NCBI RefSeq assembly: GCF_049674955.1
Contig: NZ_CP187232.1
Location: 4,402,001-4,466,000, forward strand
Source of the DNA: Sphaerisporangium viridialbum
Lineage (GTDB): Bacteria > Actinomycetota > Actinomycetes > Streptosporangiales > Streptosporangiaceae
Length of the DNA: 64,000 nt
Direction: 5' to 3'
Shown: positions 1 through 8,464 of the stretch, piece by piece
How positions within the stretch are numbered: position 1 is the stretch's first letter
Layout: every line of letters starts with the position of its first letter
The notes under the pieces: generated by a model
The model's database searches: none
Seen by the model: the letters and a program-made list of their open reading frames with translations, nothing else
What the model was told of the DNA's origin: nothing
Position numbers and translations under genes: made by a program

Positions 1-916
1 CGTACCGGTCACCCAGGTGCGTTTCGGCGATCGCCCCCGCGCTCCACCACTCCAGCAGCTGGTCGCCGAGCGGCATGAGGCTCTTGTTCCGCTGCAGGTG
101 GAGGTTGTGACAGAAGACCAGGGCCGGGCCTTGCCCGGCGACGGCACGCAGGTTGGCGGCCATCATCGCGTCCCGCAGGGCCGACAGCCGCATCATCCGC
201 GCCGGGGACGTGTCGGCCAGCCAGGAGTGGTAGCGGAGCAGGCCGACGGCGGTGCGCCCGTACAGTGCCGCCTGTTCCCTGTCCTTCGCGCTCAGCCGCG
301 GCGCCTGAGTATCGAGCAGCGCCACCAGGTCGTCGGCGAGCAGCCGCAGCCGCTGGGCGTCGGCGGACTGGCCGATCGACTGGGACGGATCCATGACCGT
401 GGCCTCGTTCGACCACCGGTCGTCCGGGCCGAGCAGCGCGTCGAGGGTTTCCATCGTGCACGGGAGCGGGCCGTCGAGGAGGGCGTAGAGGGCGGTGAGC
501 GCCTGGCGCGGGCTCTCGGCCCAATACTCCAGCGGGCCGTCGAAGCCGAAGAACCGGAGCTTTTCGTCATGCTCCTCGTTGTACGCGCGCATCCAGCACA
601 CGAGCTCGCGGTTGGCCGGGGACGCGCCGAAGCCGTGGCTGAAGCCGCGCTCCATGACGTCATCGAGCGTGCCCGCGCCCGTCGTGATGTAGTCGTCCAC
701 CACGAGGCTTCTGAGGCAGTCGCTCTCGATGGCGAAGGACCGGTAGCCCTCGTGCTCGACCAGATTCCGGAAGATCTCGTTGCGCAACTCGCCCAGCTCC
801 CCCACGAAGTGCCTGGCCTCGCCCAGGCCGAGCAGCAGGGGCTTGGCGGGAAGCGACCGGAGGAACGCCGAGACGCCCGCGCCATCGAGCGGCCGGGCCG
901 TGTCCTTGATATCCAT
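1..916 (-). CDS. Erythromycin esterase-like hydrolase (3' end cut by window edge)
   Basis: The minus strand reads uninterrupted from ATG at 916 (protein begins MDIKDTARPL) to the window edge, about 305 residues without a stop. It has the erythromycin-esterase layout: an early GLGEARH segment, then GYRSFAIESD, a long helical middle, and a late FCHNLHLQRN segment that fits the conserved His region. Family members hydrolyse macrolide lactones or act on uncharacterised esters; about 400 residues is usual, so the C-terminus is missing here. It is divergent from the MerR gene at 1008 with 91 bp between starts, and a dyad overlaps its start codon, so that regulator probably controls it. Macrolide resistance itself is not demonstrated. 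Confidence 0.8.
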   Translation of the reverse strand, partial: MDIKDTARPLDGAGVSAFLRSLPAKPLLLGLGEARHFVGELGELRNEIFRNLVEHEGYRSFAIESDCLRSLVVDDYITTGAGTLDDVMERGFSHGFGASPANRELVCWMRAYNEEHDEKLRFFGFDGPLEYWAESPRQALTALYALLDGPLPCTMETLDALLGPDDRWSNEATVMDPSQSIGQSADAQRLRLLADDLVALLDTQAPRLSAKDREQAALYGRTAVGLLRYHSWLADTSPARMMRLSALRDAMMAANLRAVAGQGPALVFCHNLHLQRNKSLMPLGDQLLEWWSAGAIAETHLGDRY

Positions 917-930
917 ACCTTCAACGGTAT
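915..930. promoter_or_regulatory. Dyad operator between esterase and MerR gene
   Basis: ATACC, six bases, GGTAT forms an inverted repeat over the start codon of the esterase gene. MerR-family dimers bind such short dyads. The assignment to the adjacent regulator is inferred from position only. Confidence 0.4.
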
Positions 931-1007
931 CGCTGAACACTCGGTGTAAACTTTTCCCGGGAAATGCCCGCCCTCGTCGTGACGGACCTTCAATCGGTGA
1001 TGCATCC

Positions 1008-1691
1008 ATGAGGCCAGTGGACCTGGCGCGCGAGCACGGCCTGTCCACTCAGGCGATCAGGAACTACGAGGACGCCGGCATCCTGTCCGCCGCCGCACGC
1101 ACCGTCCACGGCTATCGCACCTATACGCCGCTGCACGCGCAAGCCCTGCGCGCGTTCCTCGCCCTCGTGCCCGGGCACGGTCACCAGACGGCCGCGTCGA
1201 TCATGCAGGCGGTCAACCGGGGTGCCACCGAGGACGCGCTGCGGCTCATCGACGAGAGCCACGGCCAACTCCTCGACGACCGCCGCACCCTCCACGCCGT
1301 CGAAGCCGCGCTCCGCGATCTGGTGCCCGTGCCGCAGGAACGCGGCGACACCTTCATCGGCCCCCTGGCCAGGAGGCTCGGCATCCGCCCTGCCACCCTG
1401 CGTAAATGGGAGAACGCCGGGCTGGTCCGGCCGCGCCGCGACCCGCAGACGGGCTACCGGATCTACAGCGCGGCCGACGTACGGGACGTCCGGCTGGCCC
1501 ACCAGCTCAGGCGGGGCGGCTACCTGCTGGAGCAGATCGCCCCGCTGATCGCTCAGGTCCGCTCCGCCGGAGGCGTCGCCCCGCTGGAGTCGACCCTGCG
1601 CGACTGGGAGGCCCGCCTGTCCGCCCGGGGCCGCGCCATGCTCAAGGGCGCCGCCGACCTGGACGCGTACCTCCGCGCCCGCGAACCTTGA
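1008..1691 (+). CDS. MerR family regulator with two HTH domains (TioE type)
   Basis: The 227-residue protein starts MRPVDLAREHGLS and carries two MerR-type DNA-binding modules. The first covers about residues 1-70 (IRNYEDAGILSAAARTVHGYRTY) in the classical helix-turn-helix plus wing form. The second covers about 110-180 (LGIRPATLRKWENAGLVRPR, then GYRIYSAADVRDVRLAH). This tandem layout is known from TioE-like regulators of drug responses. ATG 1008 was chosen because it begins exactly at the first HTH; the frame is open further upstream without domain content. It is divergent from the esterase-like gene, its likely target. No ligand-binding domain is evident. Confidence 0.85.
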   Translation: MRPVDLAREHGLSTQAIRNYEDAGILSAAARTVHGYRTYTPLHAQALRAFLALVPGHGHQTAASIMQAVNRGATEDALRLIDESHGQLLDDRRTLHAVEAALRDLVPVPQERGDTFIGPLARRLGIRPATLRKWENAGLVRPRRDPQTGYRIYSAADVRDVRLAHQLRRGGYLLEQIAPLIAQVRSAGGVAPLESTLRDWEARLSARGRAMLKGAADLDAYLRAREP

Positions 1692-1743
1692 GCACGTGGT
1701 GCCGGAGAATGTCGCGCGGTGGCGTCGTTGAATACTCGCACGG

Positions 1744-3894
1744 TCAAGAGGCGGGCAGGCCGGTCGCCGGGTCCACCAAGGCGGTGAACACGTCGCCGTT
1801 GCCCGGTGCGGTGGCGCCGGCCGGTGTCCCGTAGGTGAGGCCGGTGACGAGCACCCTGCCGTTCGGCCCGGGGGCGGCGAACAGGTCGGGCTCGGCGAAC
1901 GGGTCCACGCCGTCGTCGCGCGCCGACCCGAACTGCGCCGCCGCCACCTGCTTGCCCTTGCCGGACAGGCGCACGGTCAGGATGTCGGCCTGCCCCGCCA
2001 TCACACCGACCCGGCCGCGGGTGTACCCGATGACCTCGGCCTCGCCGCCGGGCAGCGGCACGACGGCCGCTCCCGCGTCCGTGGCCGGGGTCGCGACGGT
2101 GGTGGTCCACTTCTGCTTGCCGGCGGTGGTGTAGGCGACGGCGAGCAGGTCGCCGCCGACGGCGCCGGTCGCGACCACGAGCCCGCCGGTCGTGACCGTC
2201 ACGGCGTTCAGGCGGTCGTCGCCGGTGCCGCCCGCCGTGGTCACCCAGCGCTTGGTCCCGTCGGCGTCGTACCTCGCGATCCAGCCGTCCTGGCCGCCGA
2301 GCGCCGTGGTGCCCGGCAGCCCCGCCGGTCCGCCGCCGACCACGTACGCGCCGGTGGCGTCGGCCGCCACGCCGTACGCCTTGTCCTCGCCGGGGCCGCC
2401 GAGCTGGCGTACCCAGGCGACCTGCCCGCCGGGCGTGACGCGGGCGAGAATGGCGTCCTTGTCGCCGCTGTTCGCGCCGGACAGCGCGCCCTTGGTGTAC
2501 CCGGCGAGGTACGCACCTCCGTCGGAGGCGGCCGTCAGCCCGTAGACCCGGTCCGCGGCGCCGGCCGCGCCGAACTGGGTCAGCCACCGCACCTTGCCGT
2601 CCGCGTCCAGGCGCACCGCGAAGGCGTCGTCGGTGGTGTTGCCCGGGTGGTGACCGTCCAGGTCGCCCTTGGTGTACCCGGCGGCGAGGACGCCGCCGTC
2701 GGGCAGCGCGGCCACGCCGTACAGGCGTTCGTCGGCGGCCGTGCCGAACTGCCGGGTCCATCGGGCCGCGCCGTCGGGGCCCAGGCGGGACAGCACGACG
2801 TCCAGCCCGCCCGCGTGGCTCTGGCCGTTCACCGCGCCGCTCGCCGCGTACCCGAGGGTCGTCGAGCCGTCGGCGTGGGAGGCGGCGCCGCCCGCCCAGT
2901 CGGTGCCGGGGGTCCCGTGCAGCGGAGCGGGCAGCCCCGCCGGGGGGACGACGCTCAGCGCGGGGCCGAGATCGGCCATGCCCTGCTCGAACGCCGGTCC
3001 CCAGACGCTCCAGTCGTGGCCACCGTCGAGGATGCGCATCTGGGCCGAGATACCGGGCACCCGGCGCGCGGCGTTGTAGAGCGCCTCGGACTCGAAGTCG
3101 AGATCGTGCCGGGCGTCGGCGGGGTCGGGGTTGGCGTACTCGTCGTCGCCCACCGCGATGAACAGCCGTACGGGTAGGTCGGGGTCGACCTCGGTCAGCA
3201 GCCGCGGGTAGTTGAGCCGCTGGTACACCTCGTCGTCGAACTTCTCGCCGCCGAGCCCGAACGCGCCGTAGTCGCGGGCCGAGGAGTCGCCCGGCGGCAG
3301 CGGGGTGTAGACGGCCGGGCTCAGCACCAGGGCGCCGCCGAACAGGTCCTGGTGGGCCAGCGTGTACCGCAGCGCGCCCGCGCCGCCCATGGAGTAGCCG
3401 CCGACGATCCGCGCCGTGCGGGTCGCCGCGGTGCGGTAGGTGGCGTCGACGTGGTTCACCAGGTCGCGGGTGAGCGCGGTCTCCACCGGCCTGCCGGGAA
3501 TGTCGCCCCCGGTGTACCGCGAGTCCACGTACCAGTTGCCGCGCTCGCTCCAGGGGGCGTCGGGCATCACCGCGATGAGCGGGGGGATCCGCTTGTCCTG
3601 GATCATCTCGTCCAGGGTGTCCTTGGCCTGGGTCCAGGACTGCAGCGAGTCGCCTCTGCCGTGCAGCAGGTACAGCACCGGATAGCGCTGGCCGCCCCGC
3701 GCGTAACCGTCGGGCAGGTACACGTTGTAGGCGACGGGCTCGCCGAGTGCGGCGGAGTACGCCGAGGAGGCGGTGATCGTGCCGGTCTTCGCCTTGCCTC
3801 CCCGCGCCTCGGCGGGCATCACCGTGTACGCCGTGCACACCGCGAGCACCAGGGCTGCCAGAACGCCGAGCACCCGCCATCGCGAAACGACCAT
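1744..3894 (-). CDS. Secreted alpha/beta-hydrolase esterase with C-terminal propeller-like repeats
   Basis: The 716-residue protein has a signal peptide (about residues 1-30, ending MPAEA). A D-type esterase domain (PF00756-like, about 45-315) follows: LYLLHGRGD, nucleophile elbow GYSMGG (Ser168), acidic residues near VGDDEY, and catalytic His about 293 in GGHDWSVW. From about residue 325 to the end come repeated blocks of the form GYTKG-D...DAF-VRLD-DG...W-QFG, resembling SBBP or lipoprotein propeller blades. The esterase family includes feruloyl and acetyl-xylan esterases and mycolyltransferase relatives. A LacI-type palindrome 56 bp upstream suggests sugar-responsive control. Natural substrate is unknown; a polysaccharide-linked ester is the guess. 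Confidence 0.85.
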   Translation of the reverse strand: MVVSRWRVLGVLAALVLAVCTAYTVMPAEARGGKAKTGTITASSAYSAALGEPVAYNVYLPDGYARGGQRYPVLYLLHGRGDSLQSWTQAKDTLDEMIQDKRIPPLIAVMPDAPWSERGNWYVDSRYTGGDIPGRPVETALTRDLVNHVDATYRTAATRTARIVGGYSMGGAGALRYTLAHQDLFGGALVLSPAVYTPLPPGDSSARDYGAFGLGGEKFDDEVYQRLNYPRLLTEVDPDLPVRLFIAVGDDEYANPDPADARHDLDFESEALYNAARRVPGISAQMRILDGGHDWSVWGPAFEQGMADLGPALSVVPPAGLPAPLHGTPGTDWAGGAASHADGSTTLGYAASGAVNGQSHAGGLDVVLSRLGPDGAARWTRQFGTAADERLYGVAALPDGGVLAAGYTKGDLDGHHPGNTTDDAFAVRLDADGKVRWLTQFGAAGAADRVYGLTAASDGGAYLAGYTKGALSGANSGDKDAILARVTPGGQVAWVRQLGGPGEDKAYGVAADATGAYVVGGGPAGLPGTTALGGQDGWIARYDADGTKRWVTTAGGTGDDRLNAVTVTTGGLVVATGAVGGDLLAVAYTTAGKQKWTTTVATPATDAGAAVVPLPGGEAEVIGYTRGRVGVMAGQADILTVRLSGKGKQVAAAQFGSARDDGVDPFAEPDLFAAPGPNGRVLVTGLTYGTPAGATAPGNGDVFTALVDPATGLPAS

Positions 3895-3949
3895 CTGGCC
3901 ACTCCTTCACCGGGGCCGGAGGGGGTCCCCAGTCTGAGGGCCGGGGTGC

Positions 3950-3963
3950 TGTAAACGTTTACA
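3950..3963. promoter_or_regulatory. LacI-family operator-like palindrome
   Basis: TGTAAACGTTTACA is a perfect 14-bp palindrome with the central CG typical of LacI/GalR-family operators. It sits 56 bp before the esterase start. No lacI gene is visible in the window, so the regulator must be elsewhere. Confidence 0.65.
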
Positions 3964-4194
3964 GTCACGCTCCGGCCCGACACGTCTTGGGTAAGAGGTT
4001 TCCGGTGAGTTTCGCGGGCTGTTTCGGCCGTGTCAATAGGGCAATTCAGTCACGACACCTGAAAACAGACCCGTCGATATCAGGCCCGGATCGGGGCGGC
4101 CTCCGCTCGGTCTGTTCACCTGGGAGGGAAAGCCGCACTTCAAGAGTGGTTAAAGCGGGCCCGGTGGGTGATCGTCCGGCGATATCCGTAGCGT

Positions 4195-4848
4195 ATGCGT
4201 GTCGCATTCCCGCAAGGTCTCGCCGCCGCCAGCCTGCCGGCGCTGTTGCTGGCGCCCGCCGCCGGTCCGGCGGCGGCCCCGGTGCCGCCGCCCGAGCCGT
4301 CGCCGGCCTCGGTCGCGCGGGCCGAGCTCGCCGAGCTGGTGGTCCGCCGGCCGGGCTCCCTGAAGGGGTACTCCCCCGCACAGTTCCCGCACTGGGTCGA
4401 GCAGGGCGGGAACTGCGACACCCGGGAGGTCGTCCTCGGCCGCGACGGCGAGAACGTCAAGGAGGGCCGCCACTGCCGGGTGGTGTCGGGAATCTGGCAC
4501 TCGCCCTACGACGGCACGACGCTGAGGTCGGCGGGGCGGGTGGACGTCGGGCACATGGTGCCCCTGGCCGACGCGTGGCGCTCTGGAGCGGACGCCTGGT
4601 CGATGACCCGGCGGCAGGAGTTCGCCAACGACCTGGTGCACCCGCAGCTCATCGCCGTGTCCAGTGCCTCCAACCGGGCCAAGGGCGACCAGAGCCCGGC
4701 CCAGTGGCGTCCGCGGCGCTCGTACTGGTGCGTGTACGCCAGGGCGTGGACGCACGTGAAGCACCACTACAGGCTGACCGTCACCGCGAAGGAGAAGACC
4801 GCGCTCGACCGCATGCTCGACACCTGCCCGGACCGCCAGCATCCGTGA
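4195..4848 (+). CDS. Secreted HNH (DUF1524/GmrSD-C type) nuclease
   Basis: The 217-residue protein begins with a hydrophobic Ala/Leu-rich export segment followed by a Pro-rich linker (about 1-37). The catalytic region has DVGHMVPLADAW (His120), ANDLVHPQLIAV and SNRAKGDQSPAQW, matching the beta-beta-alpha HNH core of DUF1524 proteins, which are frequently secreted in actinomycetes. Four cysteines (GGNCDTR, GRHCRVV, YWCVYA, LDTCPD) could form disulfides, consistent with an extracellular enzyme. ATG follows TAGCGT, which could be a -10 box giving a leaderless or nearly leaderless transcript. It probably degrades extracellular DNA; specificity is unknown. Confidence 0.85.
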   Translation: MRVAFPQGLAAASLPALLLAPAAGPAAAPVPPPEPSPASVARAELAELVVRRPGSLKGYSPAQFPHWVEQGGNCDTREVVLGRDGENVKEGRHCRVVSGIWHSPYDGTTLRSAGRVDVGHMVPLADAWRSGADAWSMTRRQEFANDLVHPQLIAVSSASNRAKGDQSPAQWRPRRSYWCVYARAWTHVKHHYRLTVTAKEKTALDRMLDTCPDRQHP

Positions 4849-4868
4849 GAAACCCGGCGCCGCCGGTG

Positions 4869-5243
4869 CTAGACGCCGCGCTCGGCCTGGCTGCGCTCGA
4901 TGCAGAACTCGTTGCCCTCAGGGTCGAGCAACGTGACCCAGCCGGGCCCCTCGGCGGTGCGGTGGTCCTCGTACAGCTTGGCGCCGAGGGCGATGGCGCG
5001 CTTCACCTCCTCGTCGCGGGTGCGCTCGGTGGGCACCCAGTCGAGGTGCATCCGGTTCTTCACCGTCTTGCCCTCGGGCACCTGGATGAACAGCAAGCCG
5101 GGCACGGGCGAGGGAGCCTCGACGAGGACCTCGGGGTCGCCCGGCGCGTCCTCTCCGGACACCGGCCACCCGGTTACGGCACTCCAGAAAGTCGCGAGCT
5201 CGAAAGGATCGGCGCAGTCAATGGTCATATGGCGAGGCATCAT
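4869..5243 (-). CDS. VOC (glyoxalase/bleomycin-resistance fold) protein
   Basis: The 124-residue protein starts MMPRHMTIDCADPFELATFW, the N-terminal strand-helix pattern of single-module actinobacterial VOC proteins. It ends with the family signature LLDPEGNEFCIE, where the Glu can be a metal ligand. RMHLDW in the middle supplies the usual His. The start is set at the first of two consecutive ATG codons; the longer open frame upstream is antisense to the phosphatase gene and has no domain content. Substrate is unknown. Confidence 0.85.
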   Translation of the reverse strand: MMPRHMTIDCADPFELATFWSAVTGWPVSGEDAPGDPEVLVEAPSPVPGLLFIQVPEGKTVKNRMHLDWVPTERTRDEEVKRAIALGAKLYEDHRTAEGPGWVTLLDPEGNEFCIERSQAERGV

Positions 5244-5311
5244 GACGCCGAGCCTAGTGTCGTGACCCGGCCGGCCGGGGCGGCGCGATCGGCCGCCGAC
5301 GAGGCGGGCCC

Positions 5312-5740
5312 TTACCGGAAGCGCGCGACGAAACGGCGTTGCCAGGGGGTCTCCACCGCGTGCGAGGAGTAATGCCTCCTGACGTAGGCGACCGCCTCGC
5401 GGTTGGGCACCCCGTCCAGGACGGCGAGGCAGGCCAGCGCCGTGCCGGTCCGTCCCGATCCCCCGGCGCAGGCGATCTCGACGCGTTCGGTCGCGGCGCA
5501 CGCCCATGCCTCGCGCAGCGCGTCCCCGGTGGCGGTGCGGTCGGACGGCAGCCAGAAGTCCGGCCAGCGAAGCCAGCGAGACTCCCACGGGACCGGGGGT
5601 GGTTCGCGGCCCAGCAGATACAGCGCGAAGGCGGGCTGCGGCCCTGACGGCAGGGGGCGGCGGAGCCCCCGGCCGCGGACGAGCCGGCCCGAGGGCAACC
5701 GCAGCACGCCCGCCATCGTGGGCTCCCAAGCAGCGATCAT
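5312..5740 (-). CDS. Dual-specificity/protein tyrosine phosphatase-like protein
   Basis: The 142-residue protein contains the phosphatase P-loop CAGGSGRTGT (Cys91, Arg97; C-X5-R) and a WPD sequence at about 59-61 that can supply the general-acid Asp, as in tyrosine phosphatases. C-terminal AVAYVRRHYSSHAVETPWQRRFV is typical of small actinobacterial phosphatases of this type. It is likely cytoplasmic and acts on phosphoprotein or another phosphoester. It lies 19 bp downstream of the ECF41 gene on the same strand, so co-transcription is possible. Confidence 0.85.
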   Translation of the reverse strand: MIAAWEPTMAGVLRLPSGRLVRGRGLRRPLPSGPQPAFALYLLGREPPPVPWESRWLRWPDFWLPSDRTATGDALREAWACAATERVEIACAGGSGRTGTALACLAVLDGVPNREAVAYVRRHYSSHAVETPWQRRFVARFR

Positions 5741-5758
5741 GGAGCGAGCCTAGCCCTC

Positions 5759-6649
5759 CTAGGTGATGTGCGGACCGGGATCCCAGGGCCGGTCGATCAG
5801 GCCTACCCGTTGAAGCTTCGCCGGGTTGACCACCAGGTTCATCTCGGTGATCTGGCCGGCGGACATCTCGATGCCGACCACGCCGATCACCTTCGTGTCC
5901 AGGCTCAGCAGGCACCCCTCGCCGCCGGCCAGCCGCACCGGCCGTACCTCCGCACCGGCGTAGCGGCGAACGAGCCCGGCCAGCAGGGTCGCGACCCGTT
6001 CCGGGCCGTGCACCGGCACGCGCGCCGCGAGAACCTCTCCCCCGCCGTCGGAACGCAGCACGACCTGGGGATCCAGCAGGGGGAGCAGCTCCGCCAGATC
6101 ACCGTCCGCAGCGGCCTTGAGGAATATGGCGGTGATGTGCCGATGCTCCTCGGCGGAGACCGGTACGCGTGGCGGCGCCTCGCCGCGTACCCGCCGGCGC
6201 GCCCGTGACGCGAGCTGCCGGCATGCCTGGGGGGTACGGCCGACCACGGTCGCGAGCCGGTCGAAGTCCATGCCGAACACGTCGTGCAGCACGAACGCGA
6301 CCCGTTCGGCGGGTGTCAGGCTCTCCAGCACCAAGAGCACCGCGGTGCGCACCGACTCCCGTAACGCGGTGGCCTCGCCCAGATCCGAATCGTCGTACCC
6401 CGCCAGCGGTTCGGGCAGCCAGGTGCCGACGTAGGTCTCGCGGCGGGCGCGGGCCGAGCCGAGCATGTCGAGGCAGATGCGAGACGTCACCGTTGTGAGC
6501 CATGCCCGCGGGTGTTCCAGGTCGACGGGCGCGGAGGTGCGCAGCCGTACGAACGCCTCCTGGACGGCATCCTCGGCGTCCGTGGCGCTGCCCAGCAGGC
6601 GGTAGGCGACCGCGAACAGATACCGGCGGTGCTTGCTCCAGTCGTCCAT
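5759..6649 (-). CDS. ECF41-type RNA polymerase sigma factor (SigJ-like)
   Basis: The 296-residue protein has sigma region 2 (HRRYLFAVAYRLLGSATDAE, then AWLTTVTSRICLDML), the hallmark TWLPEPL linker of ECF41, sigma region 4 (LTPAERVAFVLHDVFG, then TPQACRQLASRARRRV at about 130-180) and a C-terminal SnoaL/NTF2-like domain. In ECF41 factors this extension modulates sigma activity in place of an anti-sigma factor. These genes usually neighbour an oxidoreductase, and here a flavin amine-oxidase-like gene starts only 34 bp away in the opposite direction, a likely target. Confidence 0.92.
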   Translation of the reverse strand: MDDWSKHRRYLFAVAYRLLGSATDAEDAVQEAFVRLRTSAPVDLEHPRAWLTTVTSRICLDMLGSARARRETYVGTWLPEPLAGYDDSDLGEATALRESVRTAVLLVLESLTPAERVAFVLHDVFGMDFDRLATVVGRTPQACRQLASRARRRVRGEAPPRVPVSAEEHRHITAIFLKAAADGDLAELLPLLDPQVVLRSDGGGEVLAARVPVHGPERVATLLAGLVRRYAGAEVRPVRLAGGEGCLLSLDTKVIGVVGIEMSAGQITEMNLVVNPAKLQRVGLIDRPWDPGPHIT

Positions 6650-6683
6650 GTCACACGATTGTGGCCTACGTCGTCACCCGGTC

Positions 6684-7826
6684 ATGCAGAGGATCATCAC
6701 CGTTGCCGGCGGCGGGCTCGCCGGGCTGGTCGCCGCCATAACCTGCGCCGAGGCCGGAGCGCGGGTCCGGCTTCTGGAGGCGCACCACTCTCTCGGCGGG
6801 CGAGCCCGCGCCACCGCACCGCCGTACGTGGCCCACGAGGGCCCGCATGTGCTCTACTGCGACGGGCCCTGGTGGCGCTGGCTCGCCGAACGCGATCTGC
6901 TGGGCCCGTTCTCCGGGGTGCCGCTACGCGGCCTGGCCGGATTCCGGTTCCGCCACGACGGCCGGCTGCGGCGTACCCCACCGGCGGCCCTGCTGCGGGT
7001 GCTCGCGCGGCGCCGTCGAGGCGCACCGGCCGACGTCGACTTCCATACCTGGATCCGCCGCCACCACGGTGAGCGGGCCGCGTCCGCCGCGGCGAACCTC
7101 ATGGGTGCCGCCACCTTCGACGCCGATCCGGGCCGGCTCTCGGCCGCGTTCGTCTGGGAGCGGCTGCTGCGGGTGTTCGCGCCGAACCCGCCCGCCCGCT
7201 ACCTCACGGGCGGCTGGACGGGTCTCGTCGACCGGCTCGCGGGCCGCGCCCGTGCCCTCGGCGTCGTCATCGAGACCGGTGCCCGTGTGACCGGCTTGCC
7301 CGCTTCGCCGGTCATCGTGGCGACCTCGCTGGACGCCGCCGGACGCCTGCTCGGCACGGCGCTGCCCGGAGTGGACAGCGGCCGGACGCTGCTGCTGGAC
7401 CTGGCCGTACGCGCCGACCGCCGTGACGCCTTCGTCGTGTCGGACCTGGACGCCGCCGGCTGGCTGGAGCGCTACACCCTTCCCGACCCGAGCCTCGCGC
7501 CGCCCGGCGAATCGCTGATCCAGGCACAGCTACCCCTGCGGGAGGGTGAGGGCAGGGCCGGCGCGCTGGCCCGGCTGGAAGGCCTGGTCGGCCAGGCGCT
7601 CCCCGGCTGGCAGGAGCGGGTCACCTGGCGGCGCCACAGCATCGCCAACCGCCGCACCGGCGCGCTGGACCTGCCCGGCCGTACCTGGCGTGACCGGCCG
7701 GCCGTGGAACGCGGTGACGGCGTGTTCCTCGCCGGTGACATGGTCGCGGCGCCCGGCCTGCTCAGCGAGGTGTCCTTCCACAGCGGGATCGCCGCCGCCC
7801 GTGGCGCGCTCGCTCACCGGCCCTGA
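6684..7826 (+). CDS. FAD-dependent oxidoreductase (phytoene desaturase/amine oxidase fold)
   Basis: The 380-residue protein opens with an FAD/NAD(P) dinucleotide fold: VAGGGLAGLVAAITCAEAGA, then the acidic end LLEAHHSLGGRARA, where GGRA is the second FAD contact of the amine-oxidase/desaturase group. The C-terminus has GVFLAGDMVAAPGLLSEVSF, the usual GD flavin-ribityl motif. ATG 6684 was chosen over upstream starts because the Rossmann strand begins at residue 4. The gene is divergent from the ECF41 sigma gene, matching the known ECF41-oxidoreductase pairing. Substrate is unknown. Confidence 0.87.
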   Translation: MQRIITVAGGGLAGLVAAITCAEAGARVRLLEAHHSLGGRARATAPPYVAHEGPHVLYCDGPWWRWLAERDLLGPFSGVPLRGLAGFRFRHDGRLRRTPPAALLRVLARRRRGAPADVDFHTWIRRHHGERAASAAANLMGAATFDADPGRLSAAFVWERLLRVFAPNPPARYLTGGWTGLVDRLAGRARALGVVIETGARVTGLPASPVIVATSLDAAGRLLGTALPGVDSGRTLLLDLAVRADRRDAFVVSDLDAAGWLERYTLPDPSLAPPGESLIQAQLPLREGEGRAGALARLEGLVGQALPGWQERVTWRRHSIANRRTGALDLPGRTWRDRPAVERGDGVFLAGDMVAAPGLLSEVSFHSGIAAARGALAHRP

Positions 7827-7837
7827 GCGGGCCCGCC

Positions 7838-7928
7838 GGCCGGCTGGTCGCCGCGCTCGCCGGCCGCGCGGCCCTCCTGGTCGTCGACAACTGCGAGCAC
7901 CTCGGCGGGAACCCAGAGATTATTTCTT
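7838..7928 (+). pseudogene. Remnant of a STAND/AfsR-type regulator (Walker B segment)
   Basis: A short in-frame stretch translates to RLVAALAGRAALLVVDNCEHLGG and ends at a stop near 7928. LLVVDNCEHL is the Walker B signature of actinobacterial LuxR/AfsR-type NB-ARC ATPases. There is no P-loop or downstream region, so this is a leftover fragment about 25 codons long between the oxidoreductase and the MarR gene. Confidence 0.5.
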
Positions 7929-8408
7929 GACTGCGGCTGCCGGGTCCTCGGCATGTCGGTTGCGCAGACGAGTGAGCGCCTGGGGAGACAGGTGTCGCGC
8001 GAGCTGCTCCAGCAGGGAAACGACCTCGGCGACCAGGTGAGGATCGGCGGCGCCCAGGGCTTTGGCCAGGGCGGTGTCGATGGAGGTCGAGCGGACCTGT
8101 TCCACCCGGCCGGAGATCTCAGGAGAGGGCAGGATACGCAGACGGCGGCGGTCGCGCGTATCGGGTTCGGTGACCACGGCGCCGGCCTCACGGAGCCGGG
8201 CCACCGCCGCCGACACGGCGCTTTGCGGCAAGCCGGTGCGGGTGACGATCTCGCTGATCGCACTGCCGGGATGTGCGCGGATGTCGCTGACCACGATCAG
8301 CACGCCCCGGACGCTGCCCGGCTGGCCGCCGAGTCCCTCGGTGGGCAGCGCCTCCTCGCCGATCTTCATCAGCGTGCGCCCCAATAGGAAGAGGTCCACT
8401 CCGTTCAT
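7920..8408 (-). CDS. MarR family transcriptional regulator
   Basis: The 162-residue protein has the winged-helix MarR core: SAISEIVTRTGLPQSAVSAA (recognition helix), LREAGAVVTEPDTRDRRRLR (wing), flanked by helices for dimerisation. It is divergent from the alpha/beta hydrolase at 8465, and the spacer has an inverted repeat about 10 bp from its start, so auto-repression and control of the hydrolase are likely. Ligand unknown. Confidence 0.88.
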   Translation of the reverse strand: MNGVDLFLLGRTLMKIGEEALPTEGLGGQPGSVRGVLIVVSDIRAHPGSAISEIVTRTGLPQSAVSAAVARLREAGAVVTEPDTRDRRRLRILPSPEISGRVEQVRSTSIDTALAKALGAADPHLVAEVVSLLEQLARHLSPQALTRLRNRHAEDPAAAVKK

Positions 8409-8417
8409 GCCTCAACT

Positions 8418-8437
8418 ATACATCTGATTTGATGTAT
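8418..8437. promoter_or_regulatory. MarR operator-like inverted repeat
   Basis: ATACATC, six bases, GATGTAT lies in the short AT-rich spacer between marR and the hydrolase gene. Its size and position fit a MarR dimer site covering both promoters. Confidence 0.6.
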
Positions 8438-8464
8438 CAAAATTGATGGAATATGGTCGGCGCC

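Noticed and set aside
9..524. Long Arg/Pro/Gly-rich open frames on the minus and plus strands over the first kilobase
   Set aside because: They are antisense or shifted-frame shadows of the erythromycin-esterase-like gene; composition is that of GC-rich out-of-frame translation.
1553..3910. 785-codon minus-strand frame parallel to the secreted esterase
   Set aside because: Shifted-frame shadow with Arg/Gly/Ala text and no domain; the esterase frame carries the signal peptide and catalytic motifs.
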